Below are positions 19,887 to 29,651 of a stretch of 64,000 nucleotides of DNA, piece after piece. Under the pieces are notes generated by a model that had not been told where the DNA came from, did not search any database, and was given only the letters and a program-made list of their open reading frames with translations. The stretch covers positions 1,302,001 to 1,366,000 of the forward strand of contig NZ_CP018346.1 of the NCBI RefSeq assembly GCF_001989455.1, in the 5' to 3' direction. The stretch comes from Prochlorococcus sp. RS04 (GTDB taxonomy: Bacteria; Cyanobacteriota; Cyanobacteriia; PCC-6307; Cyanobiaceae). A program made the translations under genes and the position numbers. Each line of letters starts with the position of its first letter. Positions within the stretch are counted from its first letter, which is position 1.

Positions 19887-21353
19887 CTATGATGCGGATC
19901 GAGCGCGCCCAGTAGTTGACCATTCTTTTAGTAAATTAATTTGCTCCTTAGCTGTTCTGGATAAAGGAACTAATTCAGAAACTGCTTTTATTAAATCTTT
20001 CTCCATTAGTTCTCTATTTTCAGAGAATGAAATGTGCATCCCCTCTATCACTGCTTGTTCAAGTTCTGCACCTGAGAATCCATCTGTTCTATCGATGATA
20101 GTGGAAAGAGGAAACTTGTAACTTGGTCTTCTTTTTTTTAAATGCAAATCCAAAATACTTAATCTTTCTTCAGAATTCGGTAAATCAAGAAAAAATATCT
20201 CATCAAATCTACCTTTTCTTAATAATTCAGCAGGAAGCTTATCTATAGCATTAGCTGTAGCTATGACAAATACAGCGGATTCTTTTTCAGCCATCCAAGT
20301 TAGTAAACTTGCCAAAACCCTTTGACTTGTTCCTCCATCACTTCTAGCATCGCCACCAAAGCCCTTGTCAATTTCATCGATCCAAAGGATACAAGGAGAC
20401 ATGGCCTCAGCTCTTGAAATTGTTTCTCTAGTTCTTGCTTCGCTTGAACCAACGAGGCTAGAAAACAGTCTCCCAACATCTAACCTAAGCAGCGGCATCG
20501 ACCAACTCTTAGAAATTGATTTTGCGGTAAGCGATTTCCCTGTCCCTTGTGCTCCGACGAGTAAGACTCCCTTGGGAATAGGTAATCCATAATCTCTAGC
20601 TTCTTTAGAAAAGGCCCTGTATCTTTGATTAAGCCAAACTTTTAAAACATTTAAACCACCAATATCATCTTGACCCGATTTAGCCTCGAAAAATTCTAAA
20701 ATTTCACTTCTTGCGATCACTTGTTTTTTCTCTTCAAGAATATCTTTAATATCTTCTTTACTTATTTTTCCTCTTTGAGCAAGAGCCTTTGCAGTGACTT
20801 GCTTTACTTTTGTTTCAGTAAGTCCGCTTGAGGCTATAGAAAGTTCGTTTAAGTCTTGTTCCTCAAGATTTGAATTGGTATTAATAGCAATTTTTTTTAT
20901 TAGATTTTTTAATTCTTTTTGATCAGGTAAAGGTAGATTTACAATTGTCATTAATTCATCCAGCTCTTCTGATGATGGAAATATATGAGAACTAATAATT
21001 AAATTATGACTAGTCTTCTTAAGCGTTGAAGATAGTTCTTTAATAGTTCTATTGATAGATGGATCTTCATAAAATTTATGAAAATCTTTTACTAACAAAA
21101 TAGTAGAGACTTCAGAACTTTGTTCTTTAAGCCAATTGAGCACTCCTAACGGATTATTAGAAAATTTACCTTCTTCATTTATTAATCCTTTTATACCGCT
21201 AACACAATCCCAGGAAACGAATCTTTTTATATTTAATCTTTCACAAGAAAAATTAACTAATTTTTCTAATCTTTCCTCTTCTTTAGTCCTGATCCAAATT
21301 AATGAGGTTCTTGATTTTATAAGTAATTCTAAATTTCTACACCAAGAATTCAT
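19887..21353 (-). CDS. ycf46: AAA+ ATPase, Ycf46 family
   Basis: Ycf46-type ATPase of cyanobacteria and plastids, 488 residues. An N-terminal half of unknown fold (about 1-200) precedes a single AAA+ module with Walker A GAQGTGKS (267-274), Walker B ILWIDEID (322-329) and an arginine-finger stretch near RRGRFDEIF. Work in other cyanobacteria links the family to photosynthesis and carbon uptake control; the exact job here is not shown by sequence. It lies between serS and yidC in a conserved-looking run. Confidence 0.92.
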   Translation of the reverse strand: MNSWCRNLELLIKSRTSLIWIRTKEEERLEKLVNFSCERLNIKRFVSWDCVSGIKGLINEEGKFSNNPLGVLNWLKEQSSEVSTILLVKDFHKFYEDPSINRTIKELSSTLKKTSHNLIISSHIFPSSEELDELMTIVNLPLPDQKELKNLIKKIAINTNSNLEEQDLNELSIASSGLTETKVKQVTAKALAQRGKISKEDIKDILEEKKQVIARSEILEFFEAKSGQDDIGGLNVLKVWLNQRYRAFSKEARDYGLPIPKGVLLVGAQGTGKSLTAKSISKSWSMPLLRLDVGRLFSSLVGSSEARTRETISRAEAMSPCILWIDEIDKGFGGDARSDGGTSQRVLASLLTWMAEKESAVFVIATANAIDKLPAELLRKGRFDEIFFLDLPNSEERLSILDLHLKKRRPSYKFPLSTIIDRTDGFSGAELEQAVIEGMHISFSENRELMEKDLIKAVSELVPLSRTAKEQINLLKEWSTTGRARSAS

Positions 21354-21368
21354 TATTTAAGATTAAGA

Positions 21369-22511
21369 CTATTTTTTGCTGTTAGGTTCGAAAGGTAATC
21401 TTTTTTCTGAGATAGTTGAAGCTGAAGTTGTTATTACTTCATTTTTTGCTAATAATTGTTGATCCAAAATTTTCTGTAGATTCTCAGGGAGAGCTTCTTT
21501 ATTGAGTAGAAAAGTCTGAAATGCCTGGAAAATATTTGCAACAACCATGTATAGCAAGACTCCAGCTGGTAGTGGGAAAAATAAAAACATTCCAGTTATC
21601 ATTACTGGTGTAATTTTATTTGCAGTTGATTGCTGTGGATTCGCAGGCATCCCCTGACTTGATAAAACTTGAGAGAGAAGTAAGGTTAATCCAAAGGCAC
21701 CAACTAGTGCAGCAATATCCCAATTAATTGCCCCATCTACATAAAAACCAACTTGACCAAGAGCTTTAATAAATAAGAAACCACTTTTAGCAGCTAGACC
21801 AGGGATTTTCGCCTCAATTGTTGCATCACCAGGTTTAATTGCTGTTACTGTACCGTCTTGGGAAACTTTAAGATTTTCTGATCCTTTAGAAACCTTCCAA
21901 GTGGGGAGGAATTTAGATCCGTTGTCGTATTTAGATAGAACTTCGGAATAGCTATTGCCATTTGTTGTTTGTAGATTTATTTTTATGGATTCTTCCGTTC
22001 CCAATTTTGTTCCACTAGGAATAGTAGCTACAACAGGAAAATGTGATTTTTCTGTAATAAATATAGAGTGTCGTGGCGATTTATATGGTTTTGGATCAAT
22101 AGCTGCTACTTGATCCTGAGGGACGACCTTTAGATTTATGTTGTAGGGGACATCAGCGAATGGTGAACCTCTTAAGGTCGCAAACAATGCAAATAGCACA
22201 GGCATTTGTACAATTAAAGGAAGACAACCTGCGAGGGGACTGCCAAACTCATTCATTAATTTTCCAAGTTCTTCTTGCTGTTTCTTTGGATCACCTGAAA
22301 ACTTAGATTTTATTTCTGCTTGCCTTTTTTGCATTACTGGTTGGGCAATCTTCATTCTCCTTGCGCTTCTAATGGAACCAGCGCTTAGAGGAAAAAGTGC
22401 AATCCTAATTACGACTGTCAGTGCAACAATCGCTAAACCATAACTTGGGACTAAACCGTAGAAAAAATCTAGAATCGGGATAAGTAGTTTTTCAGAAATG
22501 AACCCTATCAC
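21369..22511 (-). CDS. yidC: Membrane protein insertase YidC/Oxa1/Alb3
   Basis: Inserts membrane proteins, including photosystem subunits, into cytoplasmic and thylakoid membranes. 380 residues with the five-helix Oxa1 core: [20 protein letters not shown] near 18-37 and a conserved arginine in the first helix, a cytoplasmic coiled hairpin ([24 protein letters not shown]) and C-terminal helices ([23 protein letters not shown]). Between helices two and three (about 125-255) lies a ~130-residue hydrophilic insert with an immunoglobulin-like ring ([22 protein letters not shown]), typical of cyanobacterial YidC. Confidence 0.95.
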   Translation of the reverse strand: MIGFISEKLLIPILDFFYGLVPSYGLAIVALTVVIRIALFPLSAGSIRSARRMKIAQPVMQKRQAEIKSKFSGDPKKQQEELGKLMNEFGSPLAGCLPLIVQMPVLFALFATLRGSPFADVPYNINLKVVPQDQVAAIDPKPYKSPRHSIFITEKSHFPVVATIPSGTKLGTEESIKINLQTTNGNSYSEVLSKYDNGSKFLPTWKVSKGSENLKVSQDGTVTAIKPGDATIEAKIPGLAAKSGFLFIKALGQVGFYVDGAINWDIAALVGAFGLTLLLSQVLSSQGMPANPQQSTANKITPVMITGMFLFFPLPAGVLLYMVVANIFQAFQTFLLNKEALPENLQKILDQQLLAKNEVITTSASTISEKRLPFEPNSKK

Positions 22512-22583
22512 GATATTAAAGAGAGTGTAATTTTAATAGACATTTTATTTTACAGGAAAAAAAGATTTTTGTAATTAATTTAT

Positions 22584-22997
22584 TTAGGATTTAGTAGCAA
22601 ATCCTTCTACCTCGTTGAGATTTGGTATTTGTGATCTTTTATTTATATTTTCTTCAATAAATTTTTGCTTCTCTCTGAATAAAGGTAATGATTTCATTTC
22701 AACCTTTGATCCATCGTTAAGGATAAGGACCATGTCACCATATGAACCAAATCCCCTTGGAATAGATCTTATTTCTTCAATATTACTTAATGAGACTTGT
22801 GTTTTGTTTTTGCCAAACCAGCCGCCATCAATTGTAATTCTTTTGTTTGTAATTTTATATCTCAACCACAGTGCTCTAACTATTGCGGCAAAGGTAAATG
22901 GCAAACCAAGTATAGTTATTCCCGCTAGTAGATTTATTATTAAATCACTTTTAGCAGGTCCACCTTCATAAAAGGTTTCTTCATTTATGTTAATCAT
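22584..22997 (-). CDS. PH-domain (bPH2-like) membrane protein between rnpA and yidC
   Basis: A 137-residue protein with a hydrophobic pair near 20-45 (LIINLLAGITILGLPFTFAAIVRAL) followed by a bacterial PH-like domain (RYKITNKRITIDGGWFGKNKTQVSLSNIEEIRSI). Its start overlaps the rnpA stop by 4 bases, and yidC follows after 72 bases. The position suggests a role in membrane protein biogenesis, which is inference. Confidence 0.85.
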   Translation of the reverse strand: MININEETFYEGGPAKSDLIINLLAGITILGLPFTFAAIVRALWLRYKITNKRITIDGGWFGKNKTQVSLSNIEEIRSIPRGFGSYGDMVLILNDGSKVEMKSLPLFREKQKFIEENINKRSQIPNLNEVEGFATKS

Positions 22998-23380
22998 TTG
23001 ATTAGACGAGATTTGAACATTAAGTTTTGAAAATCTTCCAAAAGTCTGCGTTTGTCATAGCAGAAATCCCCAATTTTTAGGTTAACAAGTAACCAATATG
23101 GTTTGTGGTTGCTAATTATATGAATGTTTTTTAATAACCACTCTTGAAGGATTCTTCTTAATTTATTTCTTTCTACAGCTTTTTTTGAGACTTTTTTACT
23201 TATAGCTATTGCTACTCTAAATTTGTTTGAGGTATTTGTAACTTTATGGGTTAGGAGAATTTCTGGATTTGATCTTGCAACTTTAAATGTCATTAAATTT
23301 CCATAATATATTGTGGAATTTTTATGAATATAATTAAAAGTCCTATGACCTTTTAAACGCATATCCTTAGGTAAGGCCAT
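22994..23380 (-). CDS. rnpA: Ribonuclease P protein component
   Basis: Protein subunit of RNase P, which matures the 5' end of tRNAs together with the catalytic RNA. 128 residues. The hallmark basic helix reads KKAVERNKLRRILQEW (RNR-type box). It lies 12 bases downstream of rpmH and overlaps the next gene by 4 bases, the usual rpmH-rnpA-yidC arrangement. Confidence 0.95.
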   Translation of the reverse strand: MALPKDMRLKGHRTFNYIHKNSTIYYGNLMTFKVARSNPEILLTHKVTNTSNKFRVAIAISKKVSKKAVERNKLRRILQEWLLKNIHIISNHKPYWLLVNLKIGDFCYDKRRLLEDFQNLMFKSRLIK

Positions 23381-23392
23381 TTGAATTAGAAG

Positions 23393-23530
23393 TTATACAG
23401 CTATTCTTTCTCTGCCTTTTTGTCTTCTGCTTTTAATAACTCTTCTACCAGTGTGAGAACGCATTCTTACTCTAAATCCTGATACACGTTTTCTTTTTCT
23501 TGAAGTTCCGCCAAAAGTTCTTTTAGTCAT
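23393..23530 (-). CDS. rpmH: Ribosomal protein L34
   Basis: 45-residue, arginine- and lysine-rich 50S protein. It begins [15 protein letters not shown] and continues through the conserved [15 protein letters not shown] to the end. Start ATG at 23530, stop at 23393-23395. First gene of the rpmH-rnpA-PH-yidC-ycf46-serS-rseP-rpsN-pnp run. Confidence 0.98.
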
Positions 23531-23560
23531 TTGTTTAATTATCCTTATTTAATTTATCAT

Positions 23561-24112
23561 TTAATCGATCACTATAGTCCAGCTTCCTAAGTAATTTGAG
23601 AATGATTTCCCTTTGGGTTGCCCATATGAATGAAATTGATATAAACCTGATCTTTTGGGATTAAAGACTTTTAAGACAATTGCATAACTGTCTTTATTTG
23701 AAGGAATTGGACTGTAAGGGTAAATATCTAGTGAACGTAAGCCTGATTCATCAGTATTAATTTCGATATCAGCTGGAATGTCTTCTAAACATTTTGTTCT
23801 ATTCTCAAAACCGCCAATTCTTACCTTGCAAAAACTTATTTTTTCACTTTTTAAAGTGGATTTAAAGGTTTTAGGGATTGCTAGATTAATTTTTAGGAGT
23901 TCACTTCTTCTATCAGCTGGCCTTAAGAAAAAATAAATTGTATTTCTAAATTTCTTTTTATTTTCTTTTTGAAACCACTTTAATCTTCTATACACAGAGT
24001 CTTGATTCCACTGAAATTCCAACCCTGCTTTAGCATCTTGGATTTTATTAAAAAAAGGTGTCGAAACTAAAATTGTGGGAATAACTAGAAATCTTAAAAT
24101 TTTAAAATTCAT
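23561..24112 (-). CDS. Exported DUF2808-type protein
   Basis: Cyanobacterial secreted protein of unknown function. I chose the start MNFKILRF (24112) because it gives a clean signal peptide ending near NKIQDAKA; an ATG nine codons upstream (24139) is also possible. The mature part (~160 residues) matches the DUF2808 pattern: SVYRRLKWFQ, FFLRPADRRSELLKINLAIP, VLKVFNPKRSGLYQFHSYG and a C-terminal YLGSWTIVI. Two cysteines could form a disulfide. It lies between aroH and rpmH on the same strand. Confidence 0.85.
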   Translation of the reverse strand: MNFKILRFLVIPTILVSTPFFNKIQDAKAGLEFQWNQDSVYRRLKWFQKENKKKFRNTIYFFLRPADRRSELLKINLAIPKTFKSTLKSEKISFCKVRIGGFENRTKCLEDIPADIEINTDESGLRSLDIYPYSPIPSNKDSYAIVLKVFNPKRSGLYQFHSYGQPKGKSFSNYLGSWTIVID

Positions 24113-24209
24113 GGTAAATTTCTTTGTGATTTTTAACATTAAAGGAATGGAATTTAAAGGTTGAGTTCGTGCTATTCAAATTTAAAGCAGAAAAATAATT
24201 TCACTAAGG

Positions 24210-24593
24210 TTAACATCTATCTGTCCTTAATTTTGCCGCGCCTTTTAAATAAGGGTGCTTTATTGAATAATTTGGTGGCAATAAAACTTGAGCCATTATT
24301 CTTATACAAAAATCAACATCATCAGATACAAACATTTGTTGGCAGTCTAAAAAGGCAACTGAATCAAGTCCATTAAATTTCCTTGCTATTGAAGCGGGGA
24401 AACATGCATCTAAATCTTTTGTCGCTGTGAATGTAATGGATAGTATGTTCGTCTTAATTAGATTGTTTCGTGAAATTAATTCATCAATTAATTCCACTAC
24501 GGCAACTTCTATTTCTCTAACAGAATTACCAGATGCTGTTGTAGCACCTCGAATAAATGTAATTTTATAATCGTCTTTCATTTTTTCAAACAT
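24210..24593 (-). CDS. aroH: Chorismate mutase, AroH type
   Basis: Converts chorismate to prephenate in phenylalanine and tyrosine synthesis; trimeric AroH-class enzyme. About 123-127 residues. Family residues seen: IRGATTASGNSVREIEVAV (Arg near the N-terminus that binds chorismate), ITFTATKDLDACFPA and a basic C-terminal tail. MFEKM offers two starts; MKDDYK at 24581 is nearer to the family start. Six bases downstream of sppA. Confidence 0.92.
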   Translation of the reverse strand: MFEKMKDDYKITFIRGATTASGNSVREIEVAVVELIDELISRNNLIKTNILSITFTATKDLDACFPASIARKFNGLDSVAFLDCQQMFVSDDVDFCIRIMAQVLLPPNYSIKHPYLKGAAKLRTDRC

Positions 24594-24599
24594 ATCGAT

Positions 24600-25409
24600 T
24601 TAAGGCTTGTATAACCAAAGTATTTTATTAGATGAATCAAACTCAAAAAAGATATTATTGATAATTTTCTCAATTATTCTACTTCCAGGAATTAGTCCAA
24701 GTATTTTTTTCTTCTTCTTCCCAAATGTTAAGGGTTGAATTTTAGGATCAATATTAACCATTTCTGCAGCTAGCTCCCTTGCAACAAATTCATCTCCAAC
24801 CTTATCAACAAGACCAAGTTTGAGTGCTTGTGTTCCAGTGAAAATTCTTCCATCAGCAAATTTTCTTACTTCTTCAACAGATAAATTCCTTCCTTCAGCA
24901 ACAGCTTCAGTAAATTGATTGTAACTTTCATCTATAAGTCCTTGGAGTAGATTTCTACCTTCCTCACTTAGAGGTTTATCTGGAGAAAGTATATCTTTAA
25001 ATACACCGCTTTTAACAGTCTCAAATTTGATGCCGATTTTATCTAATAATTCAGATAAATTATTTCCTCTTATAATCACACCAATAGATCCTGTAATTGT
25101 TCCTGGATTAGCAACTATTTTGTCAGATGCAACACCAATGTAAACACCTCCTGATGCTGAGACGTTCCCAAAACTAGAAATGACTTTACATCCTTTATCT
25201 TTAAGTCTTTTAATAGCAGAATATATTTCTTGGCTATCCCCAACAGTACCCCCTGGAGAATCAATTCTCACGATTAAAGCAGGAAATTCTCTATCTTCAA
25301 TTTGTTTAAGAGCTTTAAGGACTGAAACTCTTGTTGAACCTGTAATAGGCTCATCGATTACTATACGAGCTAATCTTTTTTTTGACTTTCGTCTAAAAGG
25401 CCAAATCAT
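24600..25409 (-). CDS. sppA: Signal peptide peptidase, SppA short form (S49)
   Basis: Membrane-associated serine protease that degrades cleaved signal peptides. 269 residues, the short single-domain form. The catalytic serine lies in NVSASGGVYIG and the general-base lysine is probably in TVKSGVFKDILSP. IVRIDSPGGTV and GRIFTGTQALKLGLVD are family signatures. The N-terminus starts IWPFRRKSKKR with little hydrophobic sequence, so it may lack a membrane anchor. First gene before aroH; divergent from the EamA gene at 25461. Confidence 0.93.
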   Translation of the reverse strand: MIWPFRRKSKKRLARIVIDEPITGSTRVSVLKALKQIEDREFPALIVRIDSPGGTVGDSQEIYSAIKRLKDKGCKVISSFGNVSASGGVYIGVASDKIVANPGTITGSIGVIIRGNNLSELLDKIGIKFETVKSGVFKDILSPDKPLSEEGRNLLQGLIDESYNQFTEAVAEGRNLSVEEVRKFADGRIFTGTQALKLGLVDKVGDEFVARELAAEMVNIDPKIQPLTFGKKKKKILGLIPGSRIIEKIINNIFFEFDSSNKILWLYKP

Positions 25410-25460
25410 TTTTTAAGGTAAATTCATAAAACTACTTTAAAAAGACTATCAGCAGACCTA

Positions 25461-26402
25461 ATGAATTCAATCCTAAATTGGTTTTTAATGATACTCCCTT
25501 TTGCACTTTGGGGTACTTCAATGGCGGCTATGACTCCTTTAGTATCTAGTGCTGGGCCAGAGTTTGTGGCCTCTTTAAGATTACTTCCTGCAGGGATACT
25601 TGTTCTAATAACAACATATTTGTTTAAAAGAGATTTAAAAATCTATAAGTGTGATTTGAAGTGGTTTTTTGTTTTTACGATTGTAGATGCCACTTTTTTT
25701 CAGTTGTTTTTAACTTATGGGATTGAAAAAACTGGAGCAGGTTTAGGTTCTGTCTTAATTGATTCTCAACCTCTTTTGGTAGCTATTTTAGCGAGAGCAA
25801 TTTTTGGAAATTTAATTAATCCAGTAGGATGGTTAGGACTACTTTTTGGCTTGGGAGGAATAGTATTTTTAGGAGTTCCACAAGAAGTTTTAGGGAATTG
25901 GTGGTTGATGTCTGATAAGTCTATAAATGATGTTACTTTTAACTTCGGAGAACTTTGGATGCTTGCAGCTTCTCTCGCTATGGCATTAGGAACAATTTTA
26001 ATTAGATTCACTTGTACAAAAAGTGATCCAGTGGCAGTTACAGGTTGGCATATGGTTTTAGGGAGTTTGCCCTTAATTATTAAGCACTGCTTACAATCAA
26101 ATTTCACAATAATTCCAGATTGGTCAATATTTGATTGGGGACTTATGTCATTTGCAAGTATTTTTGGTGGAGCAATAGCATATGGATTGTTTTTCTACTT
26201 TGCTAATAATAAAGAAATAACTGGATTTAGCACTCTTGCATTTTTAACACCTGTATTTGCTCTTCTCAGTGGAGGTGTTTGGTTAGATGAAAGACTCACT
26301 ATTGTGCAGTGGATAGGAGTGGTGTTTGTTCTTATCTCGGTATTTTTTGTTAGCCAGAGAAAGAGTTTATGGGAAAATAAATTTTCTGATACTACTATTT
26401 AA
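25461..26402 (+). CDS. EamA (drug/metabolite transporter) family permease
   Basis: Ten-helix inner-membrane transporter built from two EamA repeats, 313 residues. Each repeat ends in the conserved pattern (GIVFLGVPQ; QWIGVVFVLISVFFVSQRK). The substrate is unknown; DMT proteins export amino acids, nucleobases or sugars-phosphate. Followed after 28 bases by a glycosyltransferase on the same strand. Confidence 0.9.
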   Translation: MNSILNWFLMILPFALWGTSMAAMTPLVSSAGPEFVASLRLLPAGILVLITTYLFKRDLKIYKCDLKWFFVFTIVDATFFQLFLTYGIEKTGAGLGSVLIDSQPLLVAILARAIFGNLINPVGWLGLLFGLGGIVFLGVPQEVLGNWWLMSDKSINDVTFNFGELWMLAASLAMALGTILIRFTCTKSDPVAVTGWHMVLGSLPLIIKHCLQSNFTIIPDWSIFDWGLMSFASIFGGAIAYGLFFYFANNKEITGFSTLAFLTPVFALLSGGVWLDERLTIVQWIGVVFVLISVFFVSQRKSLWENKFSDTTI

Positions 26403-26430
26403 TTAGTAACTTTTTGTAAAAAGTCCAATA

Positions 26431-27507
26431 ATGCGAATAGTTTTGATTAGTACTCCAATAGGGTTCTTAGGTAGTGGTAAAGGTGGTGGAGTTGAATTAA
26501 CTTTAAATTCTTTAGTTTCAGGTTTAATTTCTTTAGGCCATTCTGTTGAGGTTGTAGCTCCAAAAAATTCTAAGTTACATGAAAGTAATGTAAAAGCAAA
26601 ATTACACTTTGTGGAAGGTGAAGATCAAATTAGTTGGCAGCATCAAAATTATAATTCTCCCGTGATTATCCCTGACAATTCTCTTTTAGCAGGAATGCTT
26701 GAAAAGGGAGTAGATATCGCTAAACATGCAGATGTGTTGTTGAACATGTCCTATGATTGGTTGCCTATCTGGATGACTCTAAATTTAGAGATGCCCATTG
26801 CACATATTATTAGTATGGGTTCTGAAAGTTCAGTAATTAATAATTTAATCTCTAAGGTATATGCTAGATATCCAAATAATTTTGCTTTTCATTCCAAAAT
26901 CCAAGCTAGTGATTATCCATTCATAAAAAAACCAACAATTATTGGTAATGGGTTTAATTTAGATAATTATATTTTTCAAGATTCAGATAAGGGACCGTTG
27001 GCATGGGTTGGAAGAGTGGCTCCTGAGAAAGGTTTGGAGGATGCAGTTTATGTGGCAAATCAACTTGGCGAAAAATTAAAAGTTTGGGGATTTATAGAAG
27101 ATGAGATTTATGCCTCAAAGATAGAAAAAACATTCCCTCAAGGAGCTATAGATTGGATGGGATTTTTATCGACAGATGTATTACAAAAAGAACTTGGTAA
27201 ATGTAGAGTTTTGCTAAATACTCCGAAATGGAATGAGGCATATGGGAACGTTATTGTTGAAGCTTTAGCATGTGGTGTGCCAGTTGTAGCTTATAAAAGG
27301 GGAGGGCCTAGTGAAATTATTCAGCATGGCCAAACAGGTTATCTTGCGGATCCTGATGATAAAAATAATATGCTTTCTTATGTAGAGATTATTGAAAATA
27401 TAAAGCGTCATAAATGTAGAGAATGGGTAGAAAAAAATGCCTCCGCAGATATATTTGCTAACAAGGTTGTGAACTGGCTTAATAAGGTAATGCATGAATA
27501 TAAATAA
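26431..27507 (+). CDS. Glycosyltransferase, GT4 family
   Basis: 358-residue GT-B glycosyltransferase. Glycine-rich start FLGSGKGGGVELTLNSL (11-27), Rossmann transition near LAWVGRVAPEKGLEDA and donor-binding motif NEAYGNVIVEALACGVPVVA with the two family glutamates. It lies outside the surface cluster, in a three-gene plus-strand run (EamA, this gene, GT39). A role in glycolipid or polysaccharide synthesis is likely; acceptor and sugar are unknown. Confidence 0.9.
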   Translation: MRIVLISTPIGFLGSGKGGGVELTLNSLVSGLISLGHSVEVVAPKNSKLHESNVKAKLHFVEGEDQISWQHQNYNSPVIIPDNSLLAGMLEKGVDIAKHADVLLNMSYDWLPIWMTLNLEMPIAHIISMGSESSVINNLISKVYARYPNNFAFHSKIQASDYPFIKKPTIIGNGFNLDNYIFQDSDKGPLAWVGRVAPEKGLEDAVYVANQLGEKLKVWGFIEDEIYASKIEKTFPQGAIDWMGFLSTDVLQKELGKCRVLLNTPKWNEAYGNVIVEALACGVPVVAYKRGGPSEIIQHGQTGYLADPDDKNNMLSYVEIIENIKRHKCREWVEKNASADIFANKVVNWLNKVMHEYK

Positions 27508-27512
27508 TATAA

Positions 27513-29318
27513 ATGATTCTTCTTAACTCAAAAAAAAGGCTCATAACCTTACTAATAATTTTAGTTTGCGGGATCATTATATTTTTCTTAGGTTTAGGCA
27601 CTACAGGATTGGTAGACGAAACTCCCCCTTTATTTGCCGCTGCAGCACGGGCAATGAGTGAATCTGGTGATTGGTTAACTCCAAAAGTTAATGGAATATT
27701 CCGTTTTGATAAGCCTCCACTGATATATTGGCTAATGGGTTTTTTTTATTCATTACCGAAAAACGAAATCTGGGATAGCTTCGGGACTCTCTCAGCAAGA
27801 CTCCCTTCAGCTTTGGCATCATTATTTTTGATGTTGATGATTGGAGATACGTTGTTTTGTTGGCCACAGAAGAGTAATAGGCAATTCCTGACTCCAATAG
27901 TTGCATCATTAGGATTTGCACTTTCTCCATTAATAATTATTTGGAGTAGAACTGCTGTGAGTGATGCACTTTTAACTGGAATTTTAGGGATTAGCCTGCT
28001 TTTGTTTTGGAGAAGAATGGCAAGTGAAAATAATGATCAATGCATTTCAGCTTGGGTATTTTTAGGTTTTGCAATTTTAGTGAAAGGACCTGTTGCATTC
28101 GTTTTGGCATTATTGACTATTACGTCTTTCTTGTTTTGTCAGAAGAATTGGAAAAAGTTGCTCAGTAAGATAAAACCTAAAAAAGGTTTTTTAATAACAA
28201 CGCTAATAAGTGTTCCATGGTACATATTAGAACTTCTAAAAGAGGGAAAGCCTTTTTGGGATAGTTTTTTTGATTACCATAATTTTCAAAGATATACCTC
28301 AGTTGTAAATAATCATGCAGAACCGTTTTGGTTTTTTCTTTACATAATGATATTGGCTTCATTACCATTCACTCCTTTTTTATATCATGGGATATTTGAA
28401 ACCCTTAAGGATTTCTTTAAAAGGTCAAAAGAAAGTTGCAATGTCAATGAAACCCTTTATACATATTCTCTATGTTGGTTAACGTCAGTTTTAATCTTCT
28501 TTAGCCTTTCTGCAACGAAACTACCTAGCTATTGGCTGCCAGCAATTCCAGCGGCGGCATTGTTAACAAGTAATAGCTTTATAAGCTTAAAAAATATAAA
28601 TAAAAGTTATTTATATTTCTGGATTTTTAATATTTTAATTTTGTTTGGCTTCTCAATAGCTTTCTTTTTCTCGAATATTTGGTTGAGTACGATTAATGAT
28701 CCCGAAATGCCTAATCTTGCATCTGAACTTGTAAGCTCTGGGATTATTTTCAAAGCTAAATTGTTCTTCTTTTCATTCACCCTTTTTGCAATAATCTTAT
28801 TTTCTTTCAAATCTAGAAATATCCTTCTTTATCTTCAAATTTTACTTTTAATTGGACAATCTTATTTGATGTCGCCAATAAGAAAATTAGCAGATACTTC
28901 AAGGCAATTACCTTTAAGGAATATCTCAAAATTAATTCTAGATATTCGCGAGGGAAGGGAAACTTTAGCAATGATCGGGATCAGGAAACCTTCATTACAT
29001 TATTATTCGAGACAAATAGTTTTTTATGAACCAAGTACTGAAGAGGGATTAATTAATCTGTCAGAAAGGCTAAATACTGATAGAAGAGAGAATTATGAGG
29101 ATCAACCTGATTATGAATATAAATCTCTATTGGTAGTAATAGATGAATACTCCACCCGCCAACAGCAATGGTCAAAAATTAATCATCAAAAATTGGGCAA
29201 ATTTGGGATTTATAATTTATGGCGAATTCAAAAAAGTGATTTAAATAAGTATGCGAGATTACTAGTTAAAAGTGGTTATAAATCTGACTGGGAAAACAGA
29301 AAAGTTGAAAAATTTTAA
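27513..29318 (+). CDS. ArnT/GT39-like membrane glycosyltransferase
   Basis: Multi-spanning transferase of 601 residues using a polyprenyl-linked sugar at the periplasmic face. After the first hydrophobic segment comes GLVDETPPL with the acidic pair D35-E36, then FDKPPLIYWL (65-74), both typical of ArnT-like proteins. About eleven more helices follow to ~residue 450 and a soluble C-terminal ~150 residues. Starts 5 bases after the upstream glycosyltransferase stop, so both are probably translated from one message. Second GT39 protein of the window (compare 3475-5859). Confidence 0.9.
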   Translation: MILLNSKKRLITLLIILVCGIIIFFLGLGTTGLVDETPPLFAAAARAMSESGDWLTPKVNGIFRFDKPPLIYWLMGFFYSLPKNEIWDSFGTLSARLPSALASLFLMLMIGDTLFCWPQKSNRQFLTPIVASLGFALSPLIIIWSRTAVSDALLTGILGISLLLFWRRMASENNDQCISAWVFLGFAILVKGPVAFVLALLTITSFLFCQKNWKKLLSKIKPKKGFLITTLISVPWYILELLKEGKPFWDSFFDYHNFQRYTSVVNNHAEPFWFFLYIMILASLPFTPFLYHGIFETLKDFFKRSKESCNVNETLYTYSLCWLTSVLIFFSLSATKLPSYWLPAIPAAALLTSNSFISLKNINKSYLYFWIFNILILFGFSIAFFFSNIWLSTINDPEMPNLASELVSSGIIFKAKLFFFSFTLFAIILFSFKSRNILLYLQILLLIGQSYLMSPIRKLADTSRQLPLRNISKLILDIREGRETLAMIGIRKPSLHYYSRQIVFYEPSTEEGLINLSERLNTDRRENYEDQPDYEYKSLLVVIDEYSTRQQQWSKINHQKLGKFGIYNLWRIQKSDLNKYARLLVKSGYKSDWENRKVEKF

Positions 29319-29566
29319 CAGAGCTTTTTTTTAAGGAGGGCATTTTTTAAATCATCAATGCTGCACTTGCTTGGGATGTCAATTTTATTTAGATCTTCCA
29401 TTAATTCGAGATCGATGACAGAATCTTCGGCTAAAAAACTAAAAACTTCATTAATGCTTATTCCCATATCTTGAGCCATCTCTGAGATGAGCCTTAAAGT
29501 ATCCCTTCTCACAGAAATCCTTAGATCTAAAGGAATATATTCATTTTCAGGGTTTGCTGACTTCAT
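29315..29566 (-). CDS. Small conserved-looking protein, possible ribbon-helix-helix
   Basis: 83 residues, no membrane segment. The stretch LDLRISVRRDTLRLISEMAQDMGISINEVFSFLAED (17-52) has a strand followed by two helices, as in CopG/Arc-type ribbon-helix-helix DNA-binding proteins; that is an inference from pattern. The acidic C-terminal half is helical. Its stop overlaps the GT39 stop at 29318 by 4 bases in convergent orientation. Confidence 0.65.
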   Translation of the reverse strand: MKSANPENEYIPLDLRISVRRDTLRLISEMAQDMGISINEVFSFLAEDSVIDLELMEDLNKIDIPSKCSIDDLKNALLKKKLC

Positions 29567-29651
29567 ACACTAAATCTTAAGACATTATTTAGTTATCAGG
29601 ATATAAACTTTACAATATTCATTAATCATGCATTTAGAAATAAGTTTTCAT

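Noticed and set aside
22615-22971. 118-codon plus-strand ORF opposite the PH-domain gene
   Set aside because: Shadow of the conserved rnpA-yidC neighbour.
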